Source of the DNA: Actinomycetota bacterium
GTDB taxonomy: Bacteria > Actinomycetota > Thermoleophilia > Gaiellales > Gaiellaceae
DNA: 64,000 nucleotides
NCBI GenBank assembly: GCA_009702325.1
Contig: WLID01000001.1
Coordinates: forward strand, 372,001 to 436,000
Direction: 5' to 3'
The position numbers and the translations under genes were made by a program. Below are positions 53,061 to 59,962 of this stretch, piece after piece; the first letter of the stretch is position 1; every line of letters starts with the position of its first letter. The notes below the pieces were generated by a model. The model had not been told where the DNA came from. It was given only the letters and a program-made list of their open reading frames with translations, and made no database searches.

Positions 53061-53747
53061 TTAGGCGAGGCCGGCGCGTACCGCGTAGACGGCCGCTTGA
53101 ATCCGATTTTCGATCTGCAGCTTCATCAGGATGTTCGAGATGTGGTTCTTCACCGTCTTTGGGCTGATGTGGAGCTCCGCTGCAATCTGTCCGTTGTCTT
53201 TGCCGTCTGCGATCAGCCGGAGCACCTGGAGCTCCCGGTCGGTAAGGCCGGATGAGGCTGCCGGAGCCGGTGCGTTCTCCCGTAGCCGGCGGAGCACGCT
53301 GCCTGCGATCGCGGGCGACACCGTTGATTCACCGGCCGCCGCACGAGAGATCCCAGCGACGAGATCTTCGATCGGGCCGCGCTTGAGCAGGTAGCCGCTC
53401 GCGCCTGCAAGGATCGCTTCGAGCACATCGGTGTCTTCGTCAGAGGCGCTCAGCACGAGCACGCGGGTCGACGGTGCCGTCGCTGAGATGCGACGCGTGG
53501 CTTCGACACCGGCCACTCCCGGCATGTCGAGATCCATCACGACCACATCGGGTGCCGTTTCCTGCACAAGCTGCAGTGCCGCGTCGCCGTCGGCCGCCTC
53601 GCCAACCACGTCGAGGCCATGGAAACCGAGGAGCTCGCGCAATCCCGCCCGGAAGGAGAGGTGGTCGTCGACGAGCACAACCCGGACCGATGCGTGACCT
53701 GACCCGAGTGCGGGAGGATCGAGAACCGGGGTGATGGGCGGAATCAT
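53061..53747 (-). CDS. NarL/LuxR-type response regulator
   Basis: The 228-residue protein has a receiver domain with Asp27/Asp28, phospho-acceptor Asp72 (VVVMDLDMPGVAG), Ser/Thr in LVLSASDED and Lys in YLLKRGPIED, then a LuxR-type helix-turn-helix (SGLTDRELQVLRLIADGKDN, AAELHISPKTVKNHISNIL). No sensor kinase is nearby, so it is an orphan here. Its ATG follows directly on the stop of the 3D-domain gene upstream, so the two form one operon. It converges on ligA. Confidence 0.93.
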   Translation of the reverse strand: MIPPITPVLDPPALGSGHASVRVVLVDDHLSFRAGLRELLGFHGLDVVGEAADGDAALQLVQETAPDVVVMDLDMPGVAGVEATRRISATAPSTRVLVLSASDEDTDVLEAILAGASGYLLKRGPIEDLVAGISRAAAGESTVSPAIAGSVLRRLRENAPAPAASSGLTDRELQVLRLIADGKDNGQIAAELHISPKTVKNHISNILMKLQIENRIQAAVYAVRAGLA

Positions 53748-54779
53748 CTAGTGAAGCGCGATCGTGATCGTTCGCCGACCCCACGCCTGCGCTTGCGCGA
53801 GCGTCGGGAACCAGAGGTCAATATCAGCACCAATCACCGCACTGCCGGTGTCGGCAGCAATCGCCTCTCCGTACCCTGGAATCGTCATGCGGGTCCCAAG
53901 GGGAATCACCCGCGGGTCGACGGCCGCGACACCCCACCCAACAGGAATGCCGGACGAGGTGTGCCCGGGGAGCGAGTAACCAGTCGCGCTCACCGTCAAT
54001 GTCCGCTCGCCTGCAAAGAGGGTGACCGCCGCACCGCCCGGAACAACCGTCGCCGTGGTGGCAGCCGAGACACCCCCAGAGAGTGTGGCTGACTTCCGCG
54101 TTGCAGCGAGCGCCTGGGCTTGATCCGCCGCGATGCTCGCCTTCGTTAGGCGCCGCTCGTTCGCCAAATGGTTGATGTACCCCGCAAGCTCGTCCCGGGT
54201 GCTCCGCAAGCGCGAGGTGGTGACGAACGCTGCGCGGGTTGTTGACGCGAGCCGCGCCGACTCCAGCTCGAGTCTCTTCGACAGAACACCAAGGCGAATC
54301 TGGGACGCTTCAACACTCTTGATCACGTCGGTGTTGATCGAGGCGACCTTGTTGAGCTCATCTAGTTCAGTAAGGGCCTTGTCGAGATCCTTCGCCCCGA
54401 GGAAGATCTCGATTCCACTAGCGCCGGGGTGCTCATAGAGCTGGCGCACGCGTGCTGCAAGACGTGCGCGTGAAACACGGACGTCAAGTGCCGCCTCGCC
54501 CCGCTCACGCTTAAGGAGCGCACGGCGCGACGCGATCGTGTTCTGCTCGCGCTGAAGCGCCGCAAGACGCGTCGTAGCGGCCGCGAGCCGGCTGTCGAGC
54601 GAGTACAGAGAGAGGACGGCCGACCGCGCCTTCGCCGCGATAGCGGCATCGTGTGCGCGGAGCGTCGAAAGGCTCGGTCCGGCGCTCAACCCCTGCGCGA
54701 CGGACACCGCGAGAGCGAGCGCGGCTGCCGATGTGCCGGCAGCTAGACGCCGGTGCTGCAGATGACGCAACCCTGGCAC
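53748..54779 (-). CDS. Exported coiled-coil protein with C-terminal 3D domain
   Basis: The 343-residue protein has a signal peptide (about residues 1-32), a long coiled coil (about 40-225, PcsB/CwlO-like) and a C-terminal 3D domain (about 260-343) named for its aspartates. VSATGYSLPGHTSSG, VDPRVIPLGTRMTIPGYG and IAADTGSAVIGADIDLW carry the conserved Asp residues of the MltA/RpfB-type fold. It probably cuts or binds peptidoglycan glycan strands outside the cell. TACGGT (minus strand, 54789-54794) lies 9 nt before the GTG. It is divergent from an NlpC/P60 gene with a similar coiled coil. Confidence 0.85.
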   Translation of the reverse strand: MPGLRHLQHRRLAAGTSAAALALAVSVAQGLSAGPSLSTLRAHDAAIAAKARSAVLSLYSLDSRLAAATTRLAALQREQNTIASRRALLKRERGEAALDVRVSRARLAARVRQLYEHPGASGIEIFLGAKDLDKALTELDELNKVASINTDVIKSVEASQIRLGVLSKRLELESARLASTTRAAFVTTSRLRSTRDELAGYINHLANERRLTKASIAADQAQALAATRKSATLSGGVSAATTATVVPGGAAVTLFAGERTLTVSATGYSLPGHTSSGIPVGWGVAAVDPRVIPLGTRMTIPGYGEAIAADTGSAVIGADIDLWFPTLAQAQAWGRRTITIALH

Positions 54780-54908
54780 GGGAGCGGGACCGTACCAGAA
54801 TCACCTCACCCAAATGCCGGTGCATGCAGGAAAAACGCGGCGGATGTCGTTATCGGACAGGCCGCACGGTTTGCCCGGGTGGCGCCAGATTGGTAAGGTC
54901 GTCTGCCT

Positions 54909-56057
54909 GTGACGTACCGGCCCCACCCGGTGCGCGTGTCCAGAGCCCTCCGTTGGGCCGCCGCAGCCCGTCGGCGAGGACATGCGCCGCACGTACTGCT
55001 CGGGATTCTCGCCGCTTTCGCGGTGGCGGCTCCCGCGTCGGCAACCCCGCCTCTCTCGGCGAAACAGGCCGAGGCAGACCAGGTGTATGCGCAGGTGCAG
55101 GCGCTCGATCGCGCGCTTGGGCAGGCTGACGAGCGGCTGAACCTCGCGAACTATCGGTTGAACCAGGTGCAGCACGACATCGTTGAGAACGCGCGTGCGC
55201 TCGTCGTTGCGAAGGCAAACCTCAAGAAAAGCCGCGACGCGATCGCGCAACGTCTCGTGACGCTGTACACCGCTGGCGACTCAAACTCGACGCTTGAAGT
55301 GCTGATCGGAGCTCGAAGCTTGGACGAGGTGCTCACCCAGCTCGATACGGCAAGCAAGGTTTCGAACCTCGATGCTCAGGTGATCAACCAGGTGCAGAAG
55401 TTTCAGGTGTCGGTTCGCACACACGCGGCTCAGCTTCGGGTCGAGCGCAGTCAAGTGGCAAAGCTGGTTGCCGCGCGTCGCGCGCAGGAACGCGCTGCAG
55501 CATCGAAGCTCAATGAGCGTCGGAGGCTTCTGAACTCGCTGAACGGTGAGATCGCACGGTTGGTTGCGCAGGCACACGCGCGCGAATTGCTGGCCGCCCA
55601 GCGGGCACGTGCGCGGTACAACGCCAACCAATCGACACTCCCGACGAGTGTGATCGGCGCGACCGCTTCAGCTGCTGAGGGCGAGACGATTCTCCCGTCG
55701 TCGAACTACACCGGCGTGGTGGGTGTCGCCATGCAGTTCCTCGGAACGCCGTATGTGTGGGCGGGTGCGGCACCAGGCGGGTTCGACTGTTCCGGTCTTG
55801 TGAGCTACGCCTATGCGCAACTGGGCGTGTCGCTTCCGCACTCGTCGTATGCGATGTGGGGATACGGCACTGCGGTGCCGCGCGACCAACTGCAGCCGGG
55901 AGACATGGTGTTTTTCGAAGGCCTCGGCCACGTTGGGATCTACATCGGTGGCGGGCAGTTCGTGCACGCGCCGCATACCGGGGACGTGGTGAAGATCTCG
56001 AGCCTGTACGACGCGTTCTACACCGCGAACTACGTCGGCGCACGCCGCGTCATCTAG
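54909..56057 (+). CDS. NlpC/P60 peptidoglycan endopeptidase with coiled coil
   Basis: The 382-residue protein has a signal peptide (about residues 20-47), a long coiled coil (about 50-245) and a C-terminal NlpC/P60 domain (about 262-382). The catalytic residues are visible: Cys294 in GGFDCSGLVSYAYAQ, His341 in GLGHVGIYIGG and a third polar residue around FVHAPHTGD. This is the RipA/CwlO layout for splitting peptide cross-links at cell separation. GTG 54909 follows TAAGGT (54894-54899) by 9 nt. The divergent 3D-domain gene suggests joint control. Confidence 0.93.
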   Translation: MTYRPHPVRVSRALRWAAAARRRGHAPHVLLGILAAFAVAAPASATPPLSAKQAEADQVYAQVQALDRALGQADERLNLANYRLNQVQHDIVENARALVVAKANLKKSRDAIAQRLVTLYTAGDSNSTLEVLIGARSLDEVLTQLDTASKVSNLDAQVINQVQKFQVSVRTHAAQLRVERSQVAKLVAARRAQERAAASKLNERRRLLNSLNGEIARLVAQAHARELLAAQRARARYNANQSTLPTSVIGATASAAEGETILPSSNYTGVVGVAMQFLGTPYVWAGAAPGGFDCSGLVSYAYAQLGVSLPHSSYAMWGYGTAVPRDQLQPGDMVFFEGLGHVGIYIGGGQFVHAPHTGDVVKISSLYDAFYTANYVGARRVI

Positions 56058-56229
56058 AGCCTGCGTCGGCCAAAGAGAAGGTTTGTGGCTGGCCGCTCAG
56101 GTGGTACGCCGCCCGCCCGAGGGGAGAATCTCCCAGGGACACCTAACCCGCATCGTGAAACGCGGCTGGATCATTGTTGAAACGAATGTGCGCAGTCCCG
56201 GCGGAAATCTCTAGGCTTTTTCCCTGCAC

Positions 56230-57138
56230 ATGCGCACAACCTGGAACGGATCCATCAGCTTCGGCCTCGTGAACATCCCGGTCGGGCTCGCCCCTGCCAC
56301 CGCATCGTCGGCCCGCCAGTCGGACGTCCAGTTCCGGCTGCTCCACCGCGACTGCTTGACTCCGATCAAGCAGAAGCGCTGGTGCCCAGTGCACGACGTG
56401 GAGGTCGGCCCCGACCAGCTCGTGAAGGGGTGGGAGGTTTCGAAGGGCGAGTTCGTCGCAATCGACGATGCCGAGATCGAAGCGATCGAGGAGCACGACA
56501 CCTCACGTGCGATCGGGATCACGCGTTTCATCCCGCTCGGCGAGGTCGATCCGATGTATTACGACCGCAGCTACTTCCTGATCCCTTCAGGTGCGGAGGC
56601 GCAGCGTCGACCGTACGCGCTGCTTCTTCGCGCCATGACCGATGCGGGCGTCGCCGGTCTCGGCTCGTTCGTTCTCGCAGGGAAGGAAAAACTCTGCCTC
56701 ATTCGTGCCGCGGGCGAGGCTCTCGTGCTGGAGACGCTCTTCGTCCACGACGATGTTCGATCGAACGCCGAGATTGCTGAGGCGGTCGCGGCAAGCCCGG
56801 TGAAGGACGACGAGCTCCTCCTCGCGCAGCAGATCATCTCGGGCCTCTCGGGCAACTTCGACCCGACCGAGCTCCGCAGCGGCTATCGCGAACGGCTCCG
56901 ATCTCTCCTTGAGGCGAAGCTCGAAGGGCGAGCGCCGGAGCCGCAGCCCGCCGCTCCGGTCGCCACGCCCGCCGAAGATCTGATGGCGGTGCTCCGCGCA
57001 TCCGTGATCGCAGCGAAGGCTGCTGCGACCACGCCCGCTACGCCGAAGACGAAGGCGCTGTCAAAGACGGCCGCGTCGGCTGCAGGAAAGAAGCCGGCCG
57101 CGGCGCCGAAGCGTTCCGCGGCCGGCAAGAAGGCTTAG
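56230..57138 (+). CDS. Non-homologous end-joining protein Ku
   Basis: The 302-residue protein starts MRTTWNGSISFGLVNIPVGL, continues with FRLLHRDCLTPIKQKRWCPV and YYDRSYFLIP, and shows the core Ku beta-barrel up to about residue 250. The last 50 residues form a Lys/Ala-rich tail that adds DNA affinity in bacterial Ku. It binds DNA ends as a homodimer and recruits LigD. No ligD is present in the window. TAGGCT (56212-56217) lies 12 nt before the ATG. Confidence 0.95.
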   Translation: MRTTWNGSISFGLVNIPVGLAPATASSARQSDVQFRLLHRDCLTPIKQKRWCPVHDVEVGPDQLVKGWEVSKGEFVAIDDAEIEAIEEHDTSRAIGITRFIPLGEVDPMYYDRSYFLIPSGAEAQRRPYALLLRAMTDAGVAGLGSFVLAGKEKLCLIRAAGEALVLETLFVHDDVRSNAEIAEAVAASPVKDDELLLAQQIISGLSGNFDPTELRSGYRERLRSLLEAKLEGRAPEPQPAAPVATPAEDLMAVLRASVIAAKAAATTPATPKTKALSKTAASAAGKKPAAAPKRSAAGKKA

Positions 57139-57181
57139 GGCCTCGCACGCTGGGACGGTCGGCGAGGCGGAAGTCTCCCGG

Positions 57182-57352
57182 CTAGTGCTTGATCGGTATC
57201 GCGTTTGATGCCGCAAGCTGTGCTTGGAACAGGGTTTTGTCGATCTTCCCGTGGAAGATCGGCACGCTCTCTTCGACGCAGATCTTGACGATCTCGTCGC
57301 GTTCCATTCCGACTTCCTTCGACAGTTCTTCGGGTGTCAGATGGTTAGGCAT
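57182..57352 (-). CDS. 56-residue HTH-like protein behind an attenuator
   Basis: From ATG 57352 the protein has 56 residues: MPNHLTPEELSKEVGMERDE, then IVKICVEESVPIFHGKIDKT and a short end. The LTPEELSKEVGMERDEIV part looks like a helix-turn-helix, and the rest like the wing or recognition part of a small DNA-binding protein; the family is not known to me. AAGGAGGGG lies 5 nt before the ATG, a strong ribosome-binding site that decides the start over an in-frame TTG at 57379. An intrinsic terminator and a mini-ORF lie just upstream on the same strand (see findings). Confidence 0.7.
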   Translation of the reverse strand: MPNHLTPEELSKEVGMERDEIVKICVEESVPIFHGKIDKTLFQAQLAASNAIPIKH

Positions 57353-57377
57353 CGCGCCCCTCCTTGTTTGCATGCAC

Positions 57378-57410
57378 AAAAAAACCCGCCGCGCTCGAAG
57401 CGCAGGCGGG
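57378..57410 (-). terminator. Intrinsic terminator with seven U, upstream of the 56-residue protein gene
   Basis: On the minus strand CCCGCC (with an inner AGCGC/GCGCT stem and one bulged base) closes a small loop and is followed by GGCGGG and seven T. It ends 26 nt before ATG 57352, so it can stop a transcript before the gene, as an attenuator does. Confidence 0.85.
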
Positions 57411-57446
57411 CGTCAGAAAGCTCCCAGCCGGTTCCGGTTGTTGCCC

Positions 57447-57479
57447 TCACAGGCTCCACCGTGTTCGGATAGTGCTCAT
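57447..57479 (-). CDS. Leaderless 10-codon upstream ORF (leader peptide)
   Basis: ATG 57479 opens MSTIRTRWSL and a TGA. The predicted transcription start lies about 1-5 nt before this ATG, so it would be translated without a leader. It precedes the terminator by 37 nt. Ribosome stalling on it could decide between termination and read-through into the 56-residue protein gene. Confidence 0.5.
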   Translation of the reverse strand: MSTIRTRWSL

Positions 57480-57487
57480 GCCACGGG

Positions 57488-57516
57488 ACCATACTCGTCT
57501 CCCCTGACGCACGCAA
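57488..57516 (-). promoter_or_regulatory. Promoter TTGCGT-N17-TATGGT for the attenuator transcript
   Basis: On the minus strand TTGCGT (57511-57516) and TATGGT (57488-57493) are exactly 17 bp apart. Transcription would start near 57482 and yield a short RNA of about 105 nt if it stops at the terminator at 57378-57410. Confidence 0.7.
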
Positions 57517-57569
57517 ACGTCGTTGGGGGTACTGCTCAGTGGTCGGTTCGCGCTACGATTCGGCTCCTC

Positions 57570-57643
57570 CGGGGTGTGGCGCAGCCTGGTAGCGCGCTCC
57601 GTTCGGGTCGGAGAGGTCCCCAGTTCGAATCTGGGCACCCCGA
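57570..57643 (+). tRNA. tRNA-Pro (anticodon CGG)
   Basis: The sequence folds with acceptor CGGGGTG/CACCCCG, D arm GCGC/GCGC, anticodon stem CTCCG/CGGAG with loop TTCGGGT (anticodon CGG, 57604-57606), variable AGGTC and T arm CCCAG-TTCGAAT-CTGGG. The discriminator is A and CCA is not encoded. TACGAT (57554-57559) upstream is the likely -10. Confidence 0.95.
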
Positions 57644-57724
57644 TGGAAACGTGGGGGGACTCCGGTTCCCCCACGTCCTTACCTCTCAGTCGCGACGTTC
57701 GGCGGTCACGGCTATTCTCGCCCG

Positions 57725-58396
57725 ATGCTGCGCGCGGTGATCTTCGATGTCGATTTCACCCTTGCGAAGCCGGGGCCTGACCTTGGCGCGGAAGGGTATT
57801 GCCGCCTCGGTGAGCGTTACGGTCTCGATCTCGATCCTGCGCGTTACGACGAGGCGCGTGTGGCGGCGTTCGCGGAGGTGAAGCTCCATCCGGAGCTCGA
57901 CCACGACGAGGAGATCTGGGTTCTGTTCACTGAGCGTGTGATCGTTGGGATGGGCGGGGTCGGCGACACCTATAACGCCGCGGTCGAGATGGAACGCGCG
58001 TGGGTGCACTCGCATCACTTTGAGCTGTTCCCCGATGCGTTGCCAACGATTCAGGCGTTTCGTGATCGCGGGCTGTTGATCGGAATGCTGTCGAACTCCT
58101 CACGTGATCTGGAGGAGTTTGTCGCCCATCACGGGCTGTATGCCGATGCTGTGCTCACTTCGAACGACCATGGGAAGACGAAGCCGCATTCGTCGATCTT
58201 CCATGCGTTGCTGGCGAAGCTGGATGTTGAGCCTCACGAGGCGGTGATGGTGGGCGACATGCTTGAGGATGACATTGAGGGCGCGCAGGCAGTTGGAATG
58301 CATGCGGTGCTTGTTGATCGCGAGAACCGGTATCCGGATGTCGCGGATCGGCTCCCCGACCTTTCGGGCCTGCTTGAGGAACTGGGACTCGACTGA
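57725..58396 (+). CDS. HAD-superfamily hydrolase
   Basis: The 223-residue protein has HAD motif I VIFDVDFTLAKPG (nucleophile Asp and a second Asp; Phe where Gly is usual), motif II MLSNSSRD, a Lys in GKTKPHSSIFH and motif IV VMVGDMLEDDIEGA. The cap is of the C1 helical type. Phosphatase or haloacid-dehalogenase-like activity; substrate unknown. TATTCT (57713-57718) ends 6 nt before the ATG, so the mRNA should be leaderless. It precedes the tandem cupin genes by 27 nt. Confidence 0.85.
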   Translation: MLRAVIFDVDFTLAKPGPDLGAEGYCRLGERYGLDLDPARYDEARVAAFAEVKLHPELDHDEEIWVLFTERVIVGMGGVGDTYNAAVEMERAWVHSHHFELFPDALPTIQAFRDRGLLIGMLSNSSRDLEEFVAHHGLYADAVLTSNDHGKTKPHSSIFHALLAKLDVEPHEAVMVGDMLEDDIEGAQAVGMHAVLVDRENRYPDVADRLPDLSGLLEELGLD

Positions 58397-58423
58397 ACCG
58401 CTGCGGCGTGCGACGATCTTCGT

Positions 58424-58861
58424 ATGCGCTGCGTCAACATCTTCACGCTTGAGCCGTCCGTCGAGGGTTCGCGTGACGGTTACCGGCATACGTCGGCTCG
58501 CATTGGTGCTGAGCTTGGTGCCGAGAAGATCGGTGGGAGCGTGTACGACATTCCCGAGGGGGAGGCGTCGTTCCCGTACCACTTTCATTACGGCATGGAG
58601 GAGTGGGCGCTTGTGTTGGACGGGACGCCGATGTTGCGTTCACCTGAGGGGGAACGCCAGCTCGTGCGAGGTGACGTTGTGTGTTTCCGTCCGGGGCCTG
58701 ACGGGGCGCATCGGTTCCGCGGCCCGGGGCGGCTGTTGATGCTTTCGGCGAATCGTCTGCCGGAGAGCGTGGAGTATCCCGATAGTGGGAAGCTTGGTGT
58801 GATGCCTGCTCGTAAGATCTTTCGGGTCGCTGACGCCACCGACTATTGGGAGGGCGAGTGA
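58424..58861 (+). CDS. Cupin-domain protein (first of a tandem pair)
   Basis: The 145-residue protein is a single cupin: YHFHYGMEEWALVLDGTP is motif 1 (His, His, Glu metal ligands) and PDGAHRFRG is motif 2 with the third His. It ends with DATDYWEGE. Metal binding is likely; catalysis or sugar/small-ligand binding is open. GACGAT (58412-58417) ends 6 nt before the ATG. Its stop overlaps the GTG of a paralogue with the same length and end motif. Confidence 0.85.
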   Translation: MRCVNIFTLEPSVEGSRDGYRHTSARIGAELGAEKIGGSVYDIPEGEASFPYHFHYGMEEWALVLDGTPMLRSPEGERQLVRGDVVCFRPGPDGAHRFRGPGRLLMLSANRLPESVEYPDSGKLGVMPARKIFRVADATDYWEGE

Positions 58862-59322
58862 GCGAGAGCGTGAATGTGTTCGCGCTTGTCGGTGAGGCTG
58901 ATCCGACGGATCCTCCGGGGTTTCGGGCGCGGATGGCCCGGTTCGGCCCGTCGATTGGGGCTGAGCAGCTTGGTGCGTCGGTGTATCTGCTTGATCCGGG
59001 TGAGGCGATCTGCCCGTACCACTATGAGTTTCCTGACGAGGAGTGGCTTGTGGTGTTGGAGGGCAATCCGACGGTGCGGGATCCGGATGGCGAGCATGTG
59101 CTTGAGCCTGGTGATCTTGTGGTGTTTCGTGAGGGGCCTGAGGGGGCGCATAGGGTGTCGAACGGCGCTGATCGGCCGGGCCCGGCGCGGGTGATGATGC
59201 TGTCGACGAAGTCGGCTACCGCGGTGTGCGTCTATCCCGATAGCGACAAGGTTGGTGTGTGGCCGCTCGGGAAGCTCTTCAAGCTCGGCGATGCGGTCGA
59301 CTACTTCGACGGCGAGGTGTAG
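58858..59322 (+). CDS. Cupin-domain protein (second of a tandem pair)
   Basis: The 154-residue protein from GTG 58858 repeats the layout of the preceding gene: IGAEQLGASVYLLDPGEAIC, motif 1 YHYEFPDEEWLVVLEGNP and motif 2 EGPEGAHRVSNG, ending DAVDYFDGEV. Motif 1 keeps two His and a Glu, so it should bind metal as well. The two genes are clearly products of a duplication and are translationally coupled, which suggests a heterodimer or a two-step function. Substrate unknown. Confidence 0.85.
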   Translation: MSESVNVFALVGEADPTDPPGFRARMARFGPSIGAEQLGASVYLLDPGEAICPYHYEFPDEEWLVVLEGNPTVRDPDGEHVLEPGDLVVFREGPEGAHRVSNGADRPGPARVMMLSTKSATAVCVYPDSDKVGVWPLGKLFKLGDAVDYFDGEV

Positions 59323-59366
59323 TTCTCGCGAGAGGTCTGGCGCGTGATCCGCGCCGCCCCTCCAAT

Positions 59367-59381
59367 TGGGGACTGTCCCCA
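59367..59381. repeat. GGGGAC/GTCCCC palindrome next to the RAYT gene
   Basis: TGGGGAC and GTCCCCA are perfect inverted arms around a single T. Short palindromes of this kind accompany IS200-like REP-associated transposases and may be their recognition site. It lies 93 nt before the transposase start. Confidence 0.55.
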
Positions 59382-59473
59382 GGACATGGCCTGCGGGGGC
59401 GGTGGGGCTGGTTGGGTGCCGCGTGGCCAGAAGCGACGATGCGCCCCCGAATCATTCTCGGTACGTTGGCGCT

Positions 59474-59941
59474 GTGGCCCGGCAACCGCGAAACGTGCTG
59501 CCCGCAGCGGGCGTTTACCACGTCACATGCAGAGGCGTCGCCCGCTGCGAAATCTTCGGTGACGACAGCGATCGCGAGTACCTCGTACGGCTCCTGCACG
59601 AAACCGCTCGGAAATTCGAGTGGCACTGCCACGCCTACTGCCTGATGGGCAATCACTACCACGCCATTGTCGAATCTGATCTCGACTCGCTATCGCTTGG
59701 AATTCATCGAATGAATGGCGCCTACGCGCAGCGATTCAACCGCCGCCAAGAACGCGTCGGCCACCTATTCCAAAACAGATTCTTCGCCCGAATCATCCAG
59801 TCCGACGAACACCTAGAAACCGCCATCGCCTACGTCTGGAACAACCCAGTGCGGGCCGGGCTCTGCGATGAAGCGTACGAATGGCCGTGGGGTGGCGCGA
59901 TAGCCCCGCCACGCAGACGACACACCCAACGCACCGCGTAG
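59474..59941 (+). CDS. REP-associated / IS200-like tyrosine transposase (RAYT)
   Basis: From GTG 59474 the 155-residue protein has the Y1 transposase pattern: GVYHVTCRGVARCEIFGDD, the HUH motif in MGNHYHAIVES, VGHLFQNRFFARII and the catalytic Tyr in AIAYVWNNPVRAGL. Such single-copy proteins mobilise or maintain short palindromic repeats. TACGTT (59462-59467) ends 6 nt before the start, implying a leaderless mRNA. The C-terminus ends soon after WPWGG and is followed by GC-rich palindromes. It converges on the acyl-CoA dehydrogenase gene. Confidence 0.85.
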   Translation: MARQPRNVLPAAGVYHVTCRGVARCEIFGDDSDREYLVRLLHETARKFEWHCHAYCLMGNHYHAIVESDLDSLSLGIHRMNGAYAQRFNRRQERVGHLFQNRFFARIIQSDEHLETAIAYVWNNPVRAGLCDEAYEWPWGGAIAPPRRRHTQRTA

Positions 59942-59962
59942 AAAACGACGTCTGCGAGGGCG

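Noticed and set aside
57378..57482. SRP RNA, 6S RNA, tmRNA or known riboswitch in the minus-strand leader
   Set aside because: The SRP GGAAG...GCAGC core, the tmRNA tag and 6S features are absent, and no riboswitch consensus I know fits. It is kept only as an attenuator or unknown small RNA.
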